Below are positions 48,843 through 56,725 of a DNA stretch of 64,000 nucleotides, piece after piece. A program made the translations under genes and the position numbers. The DNA is taken from positions 62,001-126,000 of the forward strand of contig NZ_JACLAL010000003.1 in assembly GCF_014280875.1 (NCBI RefSeq), written 5' to 3'. Numbering within the stretch: the stretch's first letter is position 1; the number at the start of each line of letters is the position of its first letter. Source of the stretch: Paenirhizobium daejeonense. Lineage in GTDB: Bacteria > Pseudomonadota > Alphaproteobacteria > Rhizobiales > Rhizobiaceae. The notes beneath the pieces are model-generated. The model saw nothing but the letters and a program-made list of their open reading frames with translations, had not been told where the DNA came from and did not search any database.

Positions 48843-50292
48843 CAGACTGCCCGATGAACGCCACGGTGTTTTCCGCAAGCCGGAGGCTCGCGTGAGCACC
48901 AAGCTTGTCAAGAACATCGCCCATCTTGCGACCTTCGACGACGCTGCCCGCGAGATCGAGGACGGCGCGCTCCTCATCCGCGACAACGTGATCGAGAAGG
49001 TCGGCACGACGGCGGAGCTTGCCGACGAGACGGCGGACGAGGTGATCGACTTTTCCGGCCATATCGTCATGCCGGGCATGGTGAACATCCATCACCACAT
49101 GTACCAGAACCTGACGCGGGTGATGGTGCAGGACGACGAACTGCTGGTCTGGCTGAAGACGCTTTACCCGATCTGGTCGAACCTAGATGACGATGCCATC
49201 GGCACTTCGGCACGCGTCGCCATGGCGGAACTGATCGCTTCCGGCTGCACCACGTCTTCCGACCATCTCTACATCCTGCCGAACAACTGCACGCTGGATG
49301 CGACCATCGATGCGGCCAACGACATGGGCCTTCGCTTCCATGCGGCGCGGGGCGCGATGTCGCGCGGACAGAGCCAGGGCGGCCTGCCGCCGGACAATTG
49401 CGTCGAGAAGGAAGAGGACATCCTCAAGGACGCCGAACGGCTGATCTCGACCCATCACGACAATTCGCGGCACTCGATGAGCCGCATCATCCTTGCGCCC
49501 TGCTCGCCGTTCTCGGTGACGCCGGGGCTGATGAAGGATGCGGCAGCACTTGCCCGCTCCCACAAGGGCGTTCATTTGCACTCTCATCTGGCTGAAGACC
49601 TGTTCGAGGAGGTCTATTGCAACGACGTCTACAAGATGCGTTCGGTTGGCTTTGCAGAATCGGTCGGCTGGCTCGGGCCCGATGTCTGGTTCGCCCATTC
49701 GATCTTCATGACATCGGAGGAAATCGATCTCTTCGCCTCGACCGGCACCGGTGTCGCCCATTGTCCCTCGGCCAACATGCGCTGCGGGCAGGGGATCGCG
49801 AAGATCCGCGAAATGCTGGACAAGGGCGTGAATGTCGGCCTCGGCGTCGATGGTTCGGCGTCCAACGACACCTCCAACATGTTCATGGAAGCGCGGCTCG
49901 CCATGATGCTGCAGCGGGTGGCGCCGAACAAATATCTCTCGGAAACGCCCGGTGGACGTGGCGGGTTCGGCGGCACGCCTTCCGCGCTTTCCGCCCGCGA
50001 GGCGCTGACCATGGCAACGCGCGGCGGGGCGAAGATCCTCGGCCGCGACGATGTCGGTTATCTGGCGCCCGGCATGAGCGCCGATTTCATAGCGATCAAA
50101 TTGCGTCAGCTCGGGCTTTCCGGTACGCAGCGCGACCCTCTGGCGGCGCTCGTCATGTGCGGACCGTTCAAGGTCGATCACTCGTTCATCAACGGCCGTT
50201 CCATCATCGAAAACGGCGAATTCGTCTCCGCTGACATCGACAGCCTGCTGGAAAAGCATGAAGCTGTGATGGAGCGGATCTATCAGCAATAG
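48835..50292 (+). CDS. 8-oxoguanine deaminase-like amidohydrolase
   Basis: 485 residues; the start may also be at the internal GTG near 48892 (VSTKLVKNIAHLATFDD), which would avoid the overlap with the oxygenase gene. Metal-site motifs: PGMVNIHHHMYQNLTRVM (HxH), HLHSHLAED, WFAHSIFM, and the Asp in GLGVDGSASNDTSN. The HHHMYQ and DGSASND forms are those of the 8-oxoguanine/hydroxyatrazine deaminase branch. The enzyme would turn 8-oxoguanine into urate and ammonia. Together with guanine deaminase in the same operon this supports purine catabolism. Confidence 0.85.
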   Translation: MHDRLPDERHGVFRKPEARVSTKLVKNIAHLATFDDAAREIEDGALLIRDNVIEKVGTTAELADETADEVIDFSGHIVMPGMVNIHHHMYQNLTRVMVQDDELLVWLKTLYPIWSNLDDDAIGTSARVAMAELIASGCTTSSDHLYILPNNCTLDATIDAANDMGLRFHAARGAMSRGQSQGGLPPDNCVEKEEDILKDAERLISTHHDNSRHSMSRIILAPCSPFSVTPGLMKDAAALARSHKGVHLHSHLAEDLFEEVYCNDVYKMRSVGFAESVGWLGPDVWFAHSIFMTSEEIDLFASTGTGVAHCPSANMRCGQGIAKIREMLDKGVNVGLGVDGSASNDTSNMFMEARLAMMLQRVAPNKYLSETPGGRGGFGGTPSALSAREALTMATRGGAKILGRDDVGYLAPGMSADFIAIKLRQLGLSGTQRDPLAALVMCGPFKVDHSFINGRSIIENGEFVSADIDSLLEKHEAVMERIYQQ

Positions 50293-50306
50293 GAAGGAAG
50301 GGTACA

Positions 50307-51161
50307 ATGAAGGCGACGGACAAGGCTTCTATCGACCAGTGGTATCCCATCGACACGGAAAAGGAGATCCCGTTCGGGACATCCGCAAACCGCTTGCTCG
50401 GAACGGATCTGACTGTCACCCGCACCGAGGACGGCGAAATCACCGTGAAGGCCGAGGGGCGTGATGAGGCGCTGCCGATCAAGCGCCGGTTCGGCTTCAT
50501 CTGGACGACGATCGGCGAGCCTGTGAAGGACATCTTCCCGGTGCCGGAAGCCGATGAGCCAGATCGTCGCTACGTGCCCTGCGGCGCCGTTTCCGTGAAG
50601 GCGTCCGGCCTCAGGATCGTCGAGAACTTCCTCGACATGGCGCATTTCCCCTTCGTGCACACCGATATCCTCGGCTCCGAGCCGCATACGGAGGTTGAAC
50701 ATTACAACGTCGAGATCCGTCGCGATGTCGATGAAGTCTGGGCGACCAACTGCCAGTTCTTCCAGCCGCAGGCGGCACTTTCCGCCAAGGACGGCATCAT
50801 GACCCAGTATATCTACCGGGTGATGACGCCGTTCACGACGCTGCTCTACAAGACCTGCCCGAACTCGGCCAATCGCTGGGACGTAATCTGCCTGTTCGTG
50901 CAGCCGCTCGATCCCGACCGCTGCCGTGCACATCCGGTGATGTATCTCATCGACGACGTATCGACCACAACCGAACTCATCCACTTCCAGCAGCTGATCT
51001 TCCTGCAGGACCGCATCATTCTGGAAAACCAGCGCCCGGTGCTCCTGCCGATGGAACCGCGTTCGGAAATCCCGACGCGAGCGGATGCAAGTTCGATTGC
51101 CTATCGCCGCTGGCTGAAGGAAAAGGGCGTGACCTACGGCACGTCCGCGATGGCGGCCTGA
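50307..51161 (+). CDS. Rieske-less non-haem iron oxygenase catalytic subunit (NdmC-like), copy 2
   Basis: 284 residues, preceded by AGGAAGG. It is closely similar throughout to the copy at 32563. The iron motif is ENFLDMAHFPFVHTD (Glu106, Asn107, Asp110, His113, His118), and FLQDRIILENQRP supplies the third ligand. No CxH...CxxH Rieske motif exists anywhere in the chain. The protein begins QWYPIDTEKEI and passes after about 45 residues into FGFIWTTIG, the linker that normally follows the Rieske domain. It sits between the 8-oxoguanine-deaminase-like gene and another amidohydrolase and needs an external Rieske donor. Confidence 0.85.
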   Translation: MKATDKASIDQWYPIDTEKEIPFGTSANRLLGTDLTVTRTEDGEITVKAEGRDEALPIKRRFGFIWTTIGEPVKDIFPVPEADEPDRRYVPCGAVSVKASGLRIVENFLDMAHFPFVHTDILGSEPHTEVEHYNVEIRRDVDEVWATNCQFFQPQAALSAKDGIMTQYIYRVMTPFTTLLYKTCPNSANRWDVICLFVQPLDPDRCRAHPVMYLIDDVSTTTELIHFQQLIFLQDRIILENQRPVLLPMEPRSEIPTRADASSIAYRRWLKEKGVTYGTSAMAA

Positions 51162-51167
51162 TACGCA

Positions 51168-52517
51168 ATGATTTCAGGTGAAATGGAGAGTGCCGGGCCG
51201 GATATCGCCATCGTCAATGCGACGATCCTGCCGATGGGTGGTGCTGCCACGATCGAGCGGGGCAGCCTGACGATCCGGGGCGCCAGCATTGTTGCTGTCG
51301 GCTCGGCCACTGAGGTGGATGTCAACGGCGCGCGCCGGGTGATTGACGCTGAGGGCCGGGTGGTGATGCCGGGCTTCGTCAACTGCCATACACACATCGC
51401 CTCCAACATGCTGCTGCGCGGCCTGCTGGAGGACGTGCAGTTGTTCGAATGGCTCGGCACGATGTGGAAGCTCAAGCGCAATTTCGATCCTGAGACGCTC
51501 TATTGGGCGAGCCTGATGGGGCTGGTCGAAATGGTGAAGTCGGGCATGACGTGCTTCAACGAGCATTTCGACGCCTATGCAGTGACGCCGCAGACGGAAG
51601 CGCTGAAGAAGATGCCATTGCGCGCCACGCTCGGTTACGGCTTTGCCGACCGCGGCGTCTATGCCGACGTCAAGGACTGGGCATGGAAGGCGCTCGACAG
51701 CTTCGGCGACAAGGTCGATGCCTATCACCGCAGCGGCAACGACCGGGTTCACGTCGCGCTTTCCCCGCATGCGCCTTATTCCTGCGGGCCGGAGATGTTT
51801 CGCCGGGTGCGTGAGGTGGCCGATGCCTATGGCCTTGTCATCCACACGCATCTGTCGGAAGGGCCGCAAGAGATCGCCTATGTGGCGGAGACATATGGCA
51901 CGCGGCCGGTGCAGTGGCTGAACGATCTCGGCTTCCTCAAGCCTGACGTAACGGCGGCGCATTGCACACAGCTCGACGACGCGGATATCCGCATTCTTGC
52001 CGAGACAGGCACGAAGATCGCGCATTGCCCCTGCTGCAACGCCAAGCTCGATTCCGGCACGCTTCGGCTGCGCTCGGTCCGCGAGGCGGGCATTACCGTG
52101 GGGCTGGCGACGGACGGGCCGGCGAGCCACAACAGCCTCGACATGTTCCAGGAAATGAAGTTCGCGGGGATGATCCACAAGGACAAGAACCACGACGTGG
52201 AGTTCCTGAAGACACGGGAATTGCTGGAAATGTCGACCTGCGAGGCGGCGAAGGCGATGAACCGGCCCGAGACGGGAACGCTCACGCCAGGACAGAAGGC
52301 TGATGTCATCATCCTCGATCTCGACAAGCCCCATTGCCTTCCTGTCTACGACGTTGCCGCCGCACTGGTCTATTCCGCCCGTGCCGACGATGTGGTGACG
52401 ACGATCTGCGATGGCCGGATCCTGATGGAGAACCGTGAGGTGGCGGGCATCGATGAGGCGGAAATCAGGGCACGCTTCCGGGAGCGGGCTCTGGCCCTGC
52501 GCGACCGCAGCCTGTAG
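51168..52517 (+). CDS. Amidohydrolase (MTA/SAH/purine deaminase family)
   Basis: 449 residues; an in-frame ATG at 51183 (MESAGPD) is an alternative start. The deaminase metal site is PGFVNCHTHIASNMLLRG (HxH), HTHLSEGPQE, AAHCTQLDD and GLATDGPASHNSLDMFQE. It is related to the enzyme at 33426 but not a close copy. Six bases separate it from the oxygenase gene. Probably deaminates or removes a substituted amine from the imported purine derivative; the specificity is not readable. Confidence 0.85.
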   Translation: MISGEMESAGPDIAIVNATILPMGGAATIERGSLTIRGASIVAVGSATEVDVNGARRVIDAEGRVVMPGFVNCHTHIASNMLLRGLLEDVQLFEWLGTMWKLKRNFDPETLYWASLMGLVEMVKSGMTCFNEHFDAYAVTPQTEALKKMPLRATLGYGFADRGVYADVKDWAWKALDSFGDKVDAYHRSGNDRVHVALSPHAPYSCGPEMFRRVREVADAYGLVIHTHLSEGPQEIAYVAETYGTRPVQWLNDLGFLKPDVTAAHCTQLDDADIRILAETGTKIAHCPCCNAKLDSGTLRLRSVREAGITVGLATDGPASHNSLDMFQEMKFAGMIHKDKNHDVEFLKTRELLEMSTCEAAKAMNRPETGTLTPGQKADVIILDLDKPHCLPVYDVAAALVYSARADDVVTTICDGRILMENREVAGIDEAEIRARFRERALALRDRSL

Positions 52518-52571
52518 GACGCGGCTCGAGTCCGGTTTCCGGTCCGGCTTTTCCTCGTCAAAGGAGTTTTC

Positions 52572-53942
52572 ATGGCAGACATGCGCGGCAAGGTTCTTCT
52601 GGCTTCCGGCTTTCATGCGCCCGTTGCGGGCGAGGTCGATGTTCTGGAGGATGCGCTGATCGCAGTCGATGGCGAAGGGGTGATCCTGTCGGTCACGCGC
52701 CGTGGCGAAGCGGATTACGATGCGGTGAAGGCGCGGGCCGTTGCCGAGGGTCGTCTGGAGCGGTTGCCGGAGGGGTCGTATCTTCTGCCGGGCTTTGTCG
52801 ATTGCCACGTGCATGCGCCTCAGTATCCGCAGCTCGGCGGCGCGCTCGATGTGTCGCTCGAGGTCTGGCTGCAGAAATATACCTTTCCGCTGGAAGCCCG
52901 CTATGCCGATCTCGCTTTCGCAAAGCGGGCCTATGGGCTGCTGGTCGAAGACCTGATCGCCAACGGCACGACGACCACGCTCTATTTCGCAACCGTGCAT
53001 CAGGACGCGACGCGGGCGCTGGTCGACACTTGCCTCGAAAAGGGCCAGCGCGCGCTGATCGGCAAGGTCGTGATGGACAATGTCGAGAGTTGCCCGGACT
53101 ATTACCGCGATGCATCCGTCGATGCGGCGCTGGAGGGCACGCGGGCGCTGATCGACTATGTGCGCATGCATCCGGATAACGCGGCGGGTCTGGTCAAGCC
53201 GGTCGTTACGCCGCGCTTCATTCCGTCCTGTACCGATGCGACGCTGGAAGGGCTTGGCGCGATTGCCGGGGAATGCGGCTGCCATGTGCAGACCCATTGC
53301 TCGGAAAGCGATTGGGAGCATGGTTACGTGCTTTCCCGGCATGGCATGACGGATACCGAAAGCCTCGACCGTTTCGCCCTGCTTGGACGGCATACCATGC
53401 TCGCGCATTCCAATCTGCTGACCGCAAGCGACATGGAAAAGATCAGGGTGCGGGAGGCGGCCGTTGCCCATTGCCCGCTGTCCAACGCCTATTTCGCCGG
53501 TGCGGTCTTTCCGCTCAGGGCCGCGCTGGAAAAGGGACTGCATGTCGGTCTCGGAACCGATATTTCTGGCGGGCCGAGCGCTTCCATGCTGGAAAACTGC
53601 CGCGCCGCGGTGACGGTATCGCGGATGCTGGAGACGGGGGTGGACCCGGCTGTAGACGCGGCGACAAGGGCCAATGGCCAGCCGGCACGGATCGATTTCC
53701 GTCATGCCTTCCATGTGGCCACGGCCGGCGGCGCCAAGGCGCTCGACCTGCCGGTCGGGCAGTTTTCACCGGGATATCGCTTCGACGCGATCGTCATCGA
53801 TACCACGGCGAAGGCAGGGTCGATGCGTCTGTGGGACGAGTTCGACAGCGGCGATGGCGTTCTCCAGAAAATCGTATTCACGGCATCGAAGGCGAATATC
53901 GCGACCGTGTGGGTCGATGGAAAGACGGTGTCCAGCCGTTGA
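52572..53942 (+). CDS. guaD: Guanine deaminase
   Basis: 456 residues, with AAAGGAG ahead of the start. It converts guanine to xanthine and ammonia. PGFVDCHVHAPQYPQLGGAL (HxH and the QYP guanine-site segment), QTHCSESDWE, MLAHSNLLT and GLGTDISGGPSASML are the guanine deaminase signatures. Length fits. It is the last gene of the rightward block, closed by a strong hairpin downstream. Xanthine would be the substrate for the molybdenum hydroxylase of the opposed block. Confidence 0.93.
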   Translation: MADMRGKVLLASGFHAPVAGEVDVLEDALIAVDGEGVILSVTRRGEADYDAVKARAVAEGRLERLPEGSYLLPGFVDCHVHAPQYPQLGGALDVSLEVWLQKYTFPLEARYADLAFAKRAYGLLVEDLIANGTTTTLYFATVHQDATRALVDTCLEKGQRALIGKVVMDNVESCPDYYRDASVDAALEGTRALIDYVRMHPDNAAGLVKPVVTPRFIPSCTDATLEGLGAIAGECGCHVQTHCSESDWEHGYVLSRHGMTDTESLDRFALLGRHTMLAHSNLLTASDMEKIRVREAAVAHCPLSNAYFAGAVFPLRAALEKGLHVGLGTDISGGPSASMLENCRAAVTVSRMLETGVDPAVDAATRANGQPARIDFRHAFHVATAGGAKALDLPVGQFSPGYRFDAIVIDTTAKAGSMRLWDEFDSGDGVLQKIVFTASKANIATVWVDGKTVSSR

Positions 53943-53961
53943 TCATGGCGTCGTGACAACA

Positions 53962-53992
53962 AAAAACCTCCCCGCATCGGCGGGGAGGTCTT
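53962..53992 (-). terminator. Strong terminator, mainly for csbD; may also stop the guaD operon
   Basis: CCTCCCCGC (53967-53975) and GCGGGGAGG (53980-53988) form a perfect 9-bp stem with loop ATCG. Read on the - strand, the stem is followed by TTTTTTGTTG, a classical terminator for csbD transcription. On the + strand only TCTTG follows, a weaker tail for the guaD operon. Confidence 0.85.
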
Positions 53993-54100
53993 GTGACCTG
54001 TTCATCAGGCCGCGTGAGGTTACGACTTGTCGTCGTGTCAACGTTTTGCGTCTACCGCATTGTCCGACGACGAAGCGATCACCGCTTTGGCTGAAATGCT

Positions 54101-54298
54101 TTAGTGACGTCCGAGCCAGGTGTCGATTTCGCGGTCGGCTTCTTCCTGGGTCTTGCCATAGGCTTCCTGGATCTTGCCCGAGAGCTGCTTCCGGTTACCG
54201 TTGATGACATCGAGGTCGTCGCCGGTGAGCTTGCCCCACTGGGCCTGCGCCTTGCCCTTGAACTGCTGCCAATTACCTTCGATCTGATTCCAGTTCAT
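54101..54298 (-). CDS. csbD: CsbD-family stress protein
   Basis: 65 residues: NWNQIEGNWQQFKGKAQAQW and KLTGDDLDVINGNRKQLSGK are the CsbD repeat-like helices. It is a small, very hydrophilic protein of unknown biochemical role, known in many bacteria as a general-stress-induced protein. AAGGAGACTGAAG precedes the start. An EcfG-type promoter lies 54 bases upstream, which agrees with stress control. Confidence 0.93.
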   Translation of the reverse strand: MNWNQIEGNWQQFKGKAQAQWGKLTGDDLDVINGNRKQLSGKIQEAYGKTQEEADREIDTWLGRH

Positions 54299-54351
54299 CT
54301 TCAGTCTCCTTGGGTTTGGTTCACTTTCAGAGGTCGCGATCTCCGGGGGTC

Positions 54352-54376
54352 AACGCCTCAGGCCGGCACAGGTTCC
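54352..54376 (-). promoter_or_regulatory. EcfG-type promoter of csbD
   Basis: On the - strand GGAAC (54376-54372), 16 bases, then CGTT (54355-54352). This matches the GGAAC-N16/17-CGTT consensus of the alphaproteobacterial general-stress sigma factor. It lies 54 bases from the csbD start codon. Confidence 0.7.
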
Positions 54377-54476
54377 TTCTTTAAATGCTGACCAGGAGTT
54401 GGATGGTCATTAAGGAAGGAATGAACCAGCCAGGTTTCATTTGCCTCTTGCCAACGCGGAAAAAGCAGATCTTTCT

Positions 54477-54502
54477 GGAACCGATCCGCACCCGTAAGTG
54501 TT
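54477..54502 (+). promoter_or_regulatory. Candidate EcfG-type promoter of the DUF883-like gene
   Basis: GGAAC (54477-54481), 17 bases, TGTT (54499-54502). The -35 is perfect and the -10 has one mismatch to CGTT. It is 36 bases from the start codon. Confidence 0.5.
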
Positions 54503-54537
54503 CTACGGAGTGGAACGAAAAACAAAGGAGACTTCAG

Positions 54538-54903
54538 ATGGCTTCAGTATCGGGCTCTGAAAAGGCAAACGGCCTTGCCGCCGAAGGTCGTGGCAAGGGC
54601 AATAGTGACGATGCCACGGTCCAGGACGTGCAGGCTGAGCTTGAAAGACTTAGAAACGATATCGCAGCGCTCACCCAAACGCTGGCCTCGTTCGGAAACG
54701 GCAAGCTCAAGGAAGCGGGAGACCGTGCAAGCCAGCTCGGCGCGGATGTTGCGGAAGCCTCGGCTCAGTATGTCGATACTGCCCGAAATAGTCTGGCCGT
54801 CGCCGAACAGGATCTGGAGGCACACATTCGCAGTCGTCCTTTGCAGTCGGTTGCGATTGCAGCCGGCATCGGTTTCGTGGCTGCCCTCCTGACACGACGT
54901 TGA
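54538..54903 (+). CDS. ElaB/YqjD/DUF883-like membrane-anchored protein
   Basis: 121 residues from the ATG at 54538 (AAGGAGAC ahead). A hydrophilic coiled-coil region with VQDVQAELERLRNDIAALTQ is followed by a C-terminal hydrophobic anchor IAAGIGFVAALLTRR. This is the layout of ElaB/YqjD proteins, which tether to the inner membrane and in E. coli bind ribosomes under stress. It is followed at once by a membrane protein gene, as yqjD is by yqjE. Probably part of the general stress regulon. Confidence 0.82.
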   Translation: MASVSGSEKANGLAAEGRGKGNSDDATVQDVQAELERLRNDIAALTQTLASFGNGKLKEAGDRASQLGADVAEASAQYVDTARNSLAVAEQDLEAHIRSRPLQSVAIAAGIGFVAALLTRR

Positions 54904-54905
54904 GC

Positions 54906-55355
54906 ATGAACAGTATTATCGCACAGATTCTGGCCATGGCGCTGGGGCGGGTTGATATGCGCTCGACTATTATCGAGACAAAGCGTTCCGCCATCGGCGG
55001 AGTGCTGATCGCGCTTTTCCTTCTTACGGCCTATGGAGCGCTGGTGACGGCGCTGGCTCTCTGGGTATCCACAGAGGCAGGGGCGGTGGCCGCCGCGCTC
55101 GTGGTCGCCGCCGCGGCGATCGCCGCGGCATTGGTCACGCTTGCTGTGGTCGCGGTCATGAACCGTCAGACGGAACAAGCTCGGATCGCGCGTCAGCTAG
55201 CGATGCGCAGCCAGGCGGATCCGCTGGCGAGCGGCCTGATGCGGGAACTGCCGGAGATGGTGCGCCAGAGCCCCATTGCATCAACCGCGCTGGTGGCGGC
55301 CTTCGTCTATGTTATGGCTAAAAGCCGGGGCTTTGGACGGCCACCCGCGGAATAG
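54906..55355 (+). CDS. Holin-superfamily/YqjE-like membrane protein
   Basis: 149 residues from the ATG at 54906, two bases after the previous stop. Two long hydrophobic segments (about residues 30-55 and 60-85) sit between a short N-terminus and a charged C-terminus containing RQTEQARIARQLAMRS. This is the layout of the phage-holin-superfamily III/YqjE proteins that accompany YqjD-like proteins. Function unknown; likely stress-related from its position. Confidence 0.75.
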   Translation: MNSIIAQILAMALGRVDMRSTIIETKRSAIGGVLIALFLLTAYGALVTALALWVSTEAGAVAAALVVAAAAIAAALVTLAVVAVMNRQTEQARIARQLAMRSQADPLASGLMRELPEMVRQSPIASTALVAAFVYVMAKSRGFGRPPAE

Positions 55356-55405
55356 CGGCTGGCCGCCAGCATCAATGGCGTGGTGATGGAGGGCTGACGG
55401 CGGCG

Positions 55406-55594
55406 CTAGTCCTTGCTGTTTCGCTCGGCCTCGTCCAGCCGCTCGAGGAGATCGAGAAAATGCGATGGGGTGCCTTCATCGATAATGCTGTCGTAGTAGC
55501 TGCGAAGCTTGGAGGCGATAAGAGCGTGGTCGTTCTTTCTTTTCGTTTCGACGGTCCTGCGGCCGTCCTTGCTACCCGAATTCTTGCCTGCCAT
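55406..55594 (-). CDS. nepR: NepR-family anti-sigma factor
   Basis: 62 residues from the ATG at 55594 (MAGKNSGSKDGRRTVETKRK). The NepR core is IASKLRSYYDSIIDEGTPSH followed by FLDLLERLDEAE. NepR holds the EcfG sigma factor inactive until phosphorylated PhyR binds it. The gene is divergent from phyR with about 150 bases between. A second, different NepR is encoded at 59683 next to ecfG. Confidence 0.88.
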   Translation of the reverse strand: MAGKNSGSKDGRRTVETKRKNDHALIASKLRSYYDSIIDEGTPSHFLDLLERLDEAERNSKD

Positions 55595-55675
55595 GATCCT
55601 GAAGTCCGTTGAGCGTGTCGCCGAAAATGAAATTAATAAGGTAAGCAAATCCGATGAAAAAAGTTCCTCAGGCGG

Positions 55676-55700
55676 GGAACTATTTTTGCCGGGGTACGTT
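55676..55700 (+). promoter_or_regulatory. EcfG-type promoter of phyR
   Basis: GGAAC (55676-55680), 16 bases, CGTT (55697-55700); both elements match perfectly. It is 47 bases from the phyR start and gives positive feedback, as known for phyR in other alphaproteobacteria. On the opposite strand a GGAAC at 55667-55663 is followed by only a poor -10 (GCTT). Confidence 0.72.
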
Positions 55701-55747
55701 CTCAGCCGAAGATTTAATCATACAATGATCCTGATTGGAGGACTTGA

Positions 55748-56542
55748 ATGTCACTGACTGCCCGTGTTGCTGCCCATCTGCCCTATCTGCGACGCTATGC
55801 CCGCGCCGTTACAGGGTCGCAGACATCCGGCGATGCCTATGTGGCGGCCGTTCTCGAAGCGCTGATCGAGGATATATCCATCTTCCCTAAGTCGGGCGAT
55901 GACCGTGTGGCACTCTACAGGCTTTTCGTTACCATTTTCGATTCGACTTCGGTCGAAATCCCGGAGGTCGTGTCGCCCTTTGCCTGGGAAAAACGTGCTG
56001 CCGCCAACCTTGCTGCAGTCCCGACGCGGGCGCGCCATGCTTTCCTTTTGATCACCGTCGAAGGTTTCACTCCTGTGGAGGCCGCCGAAATTCTCGGTGT
56101 CGGTGAGGAGGAATTCAGCGCGTTGTTCAATGAGGCATCTGTCGAGATTTCGCGTCAGGTGGCAACCGACGTAATGATCATCGAAGACGAACCGCTGATC
56201 GCGCTCGATATCGAGCAGATGGTGGAAGATCTCGGGCACCGCGTCACCGGCATTGCCCGCACGCATGGCGAGGCAGTCGATCTCTACAATCGGACCAGCC
56301 CGAAGATGGTGCTGGCCGATATCCAGCTTGCCGACGGCAGTTCCGGCATCGATGCGGTGAACGACATCCTGAAGGTGGACTCGGTGCCGGTGATTTTCAT
56401 CACCGCCTTTCCGGAGCGACTTCTGACCGGAGAACGTCCGGAGCCGGCTTTTCTCGTCACCAAACCGTTCAATCCGGACATGGTGAAGGCCCTGATCAGC
56501 CAAGCGCTGTTCTTCAACGAGCGAGTCGCCGAGCAAGCCTGA
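55748..56542 (+). CDS. phyR: General stress response regulator PhyR (sigma-like domain + receiver)
   Basis: 264 residues. Residues 1-135 resemble an ECF sigma factor without DNA-binding function: PYLRRYARAVTGSQTSGDAY and ARHAFLLITVEGFTPVEAAE. Residues 140-260 are a receiver: acidic pair Glu146-Asp147, phospho-acceptor Asp191 in VLADIQLADG, Thr219, and Lys239 in TKPFNP. Phosphorylated PhyR binds NepR and frees EcfG (established mechanism). It is divergent from nepR and followed by a histidine kinase gene. Confidence 0.95.
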   Translation: MSLTARVAAHLPYLRRYARAVTGSQTSGDAYVAAVLEALIEDISIFPKSGDDRVALYRLFVTIFDSTSVEIPEVVSPFAWEKRAAANLAAVPTRARHAFLLITVEGFTPVEAAEILGVGEEEFSALFNEASVEISRQVATDVMIIEDEPLIALDIEQMVEDLGHRVTGIARTHGEAVDLYNRTSPKMVLADIQLADGSSGIDAVNDILKVDSVPVIFITAFPERLLTGERPEPAFLVTKPFNPDMVKALISQALFFNERVAEQA

Positions 56543-56725
56543 AAAAAGGTCCTGACAGAAGACAACGGTTCCAGGGGCTGCCTCTGCGACCGGGAACATG
56601 GGAACGCTGCCGGAAGTGGATGGCCGGGGCGGCGGTGTGAAGACTTGGTCCATAGGTTGACATGGTTTGAACCTCAGCGCGGCGATGATCAACTGCGCGA
56701 GTTTTTCATAACCGCCCTTATCGAT

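Noticed and set aside
55663..55667. EcfG promoter for the nepR at 55406
   Set aside because: GGAAC is present on the - strand, but the -10 region is only GCTT at 16 bases, too poor to list as a feature.
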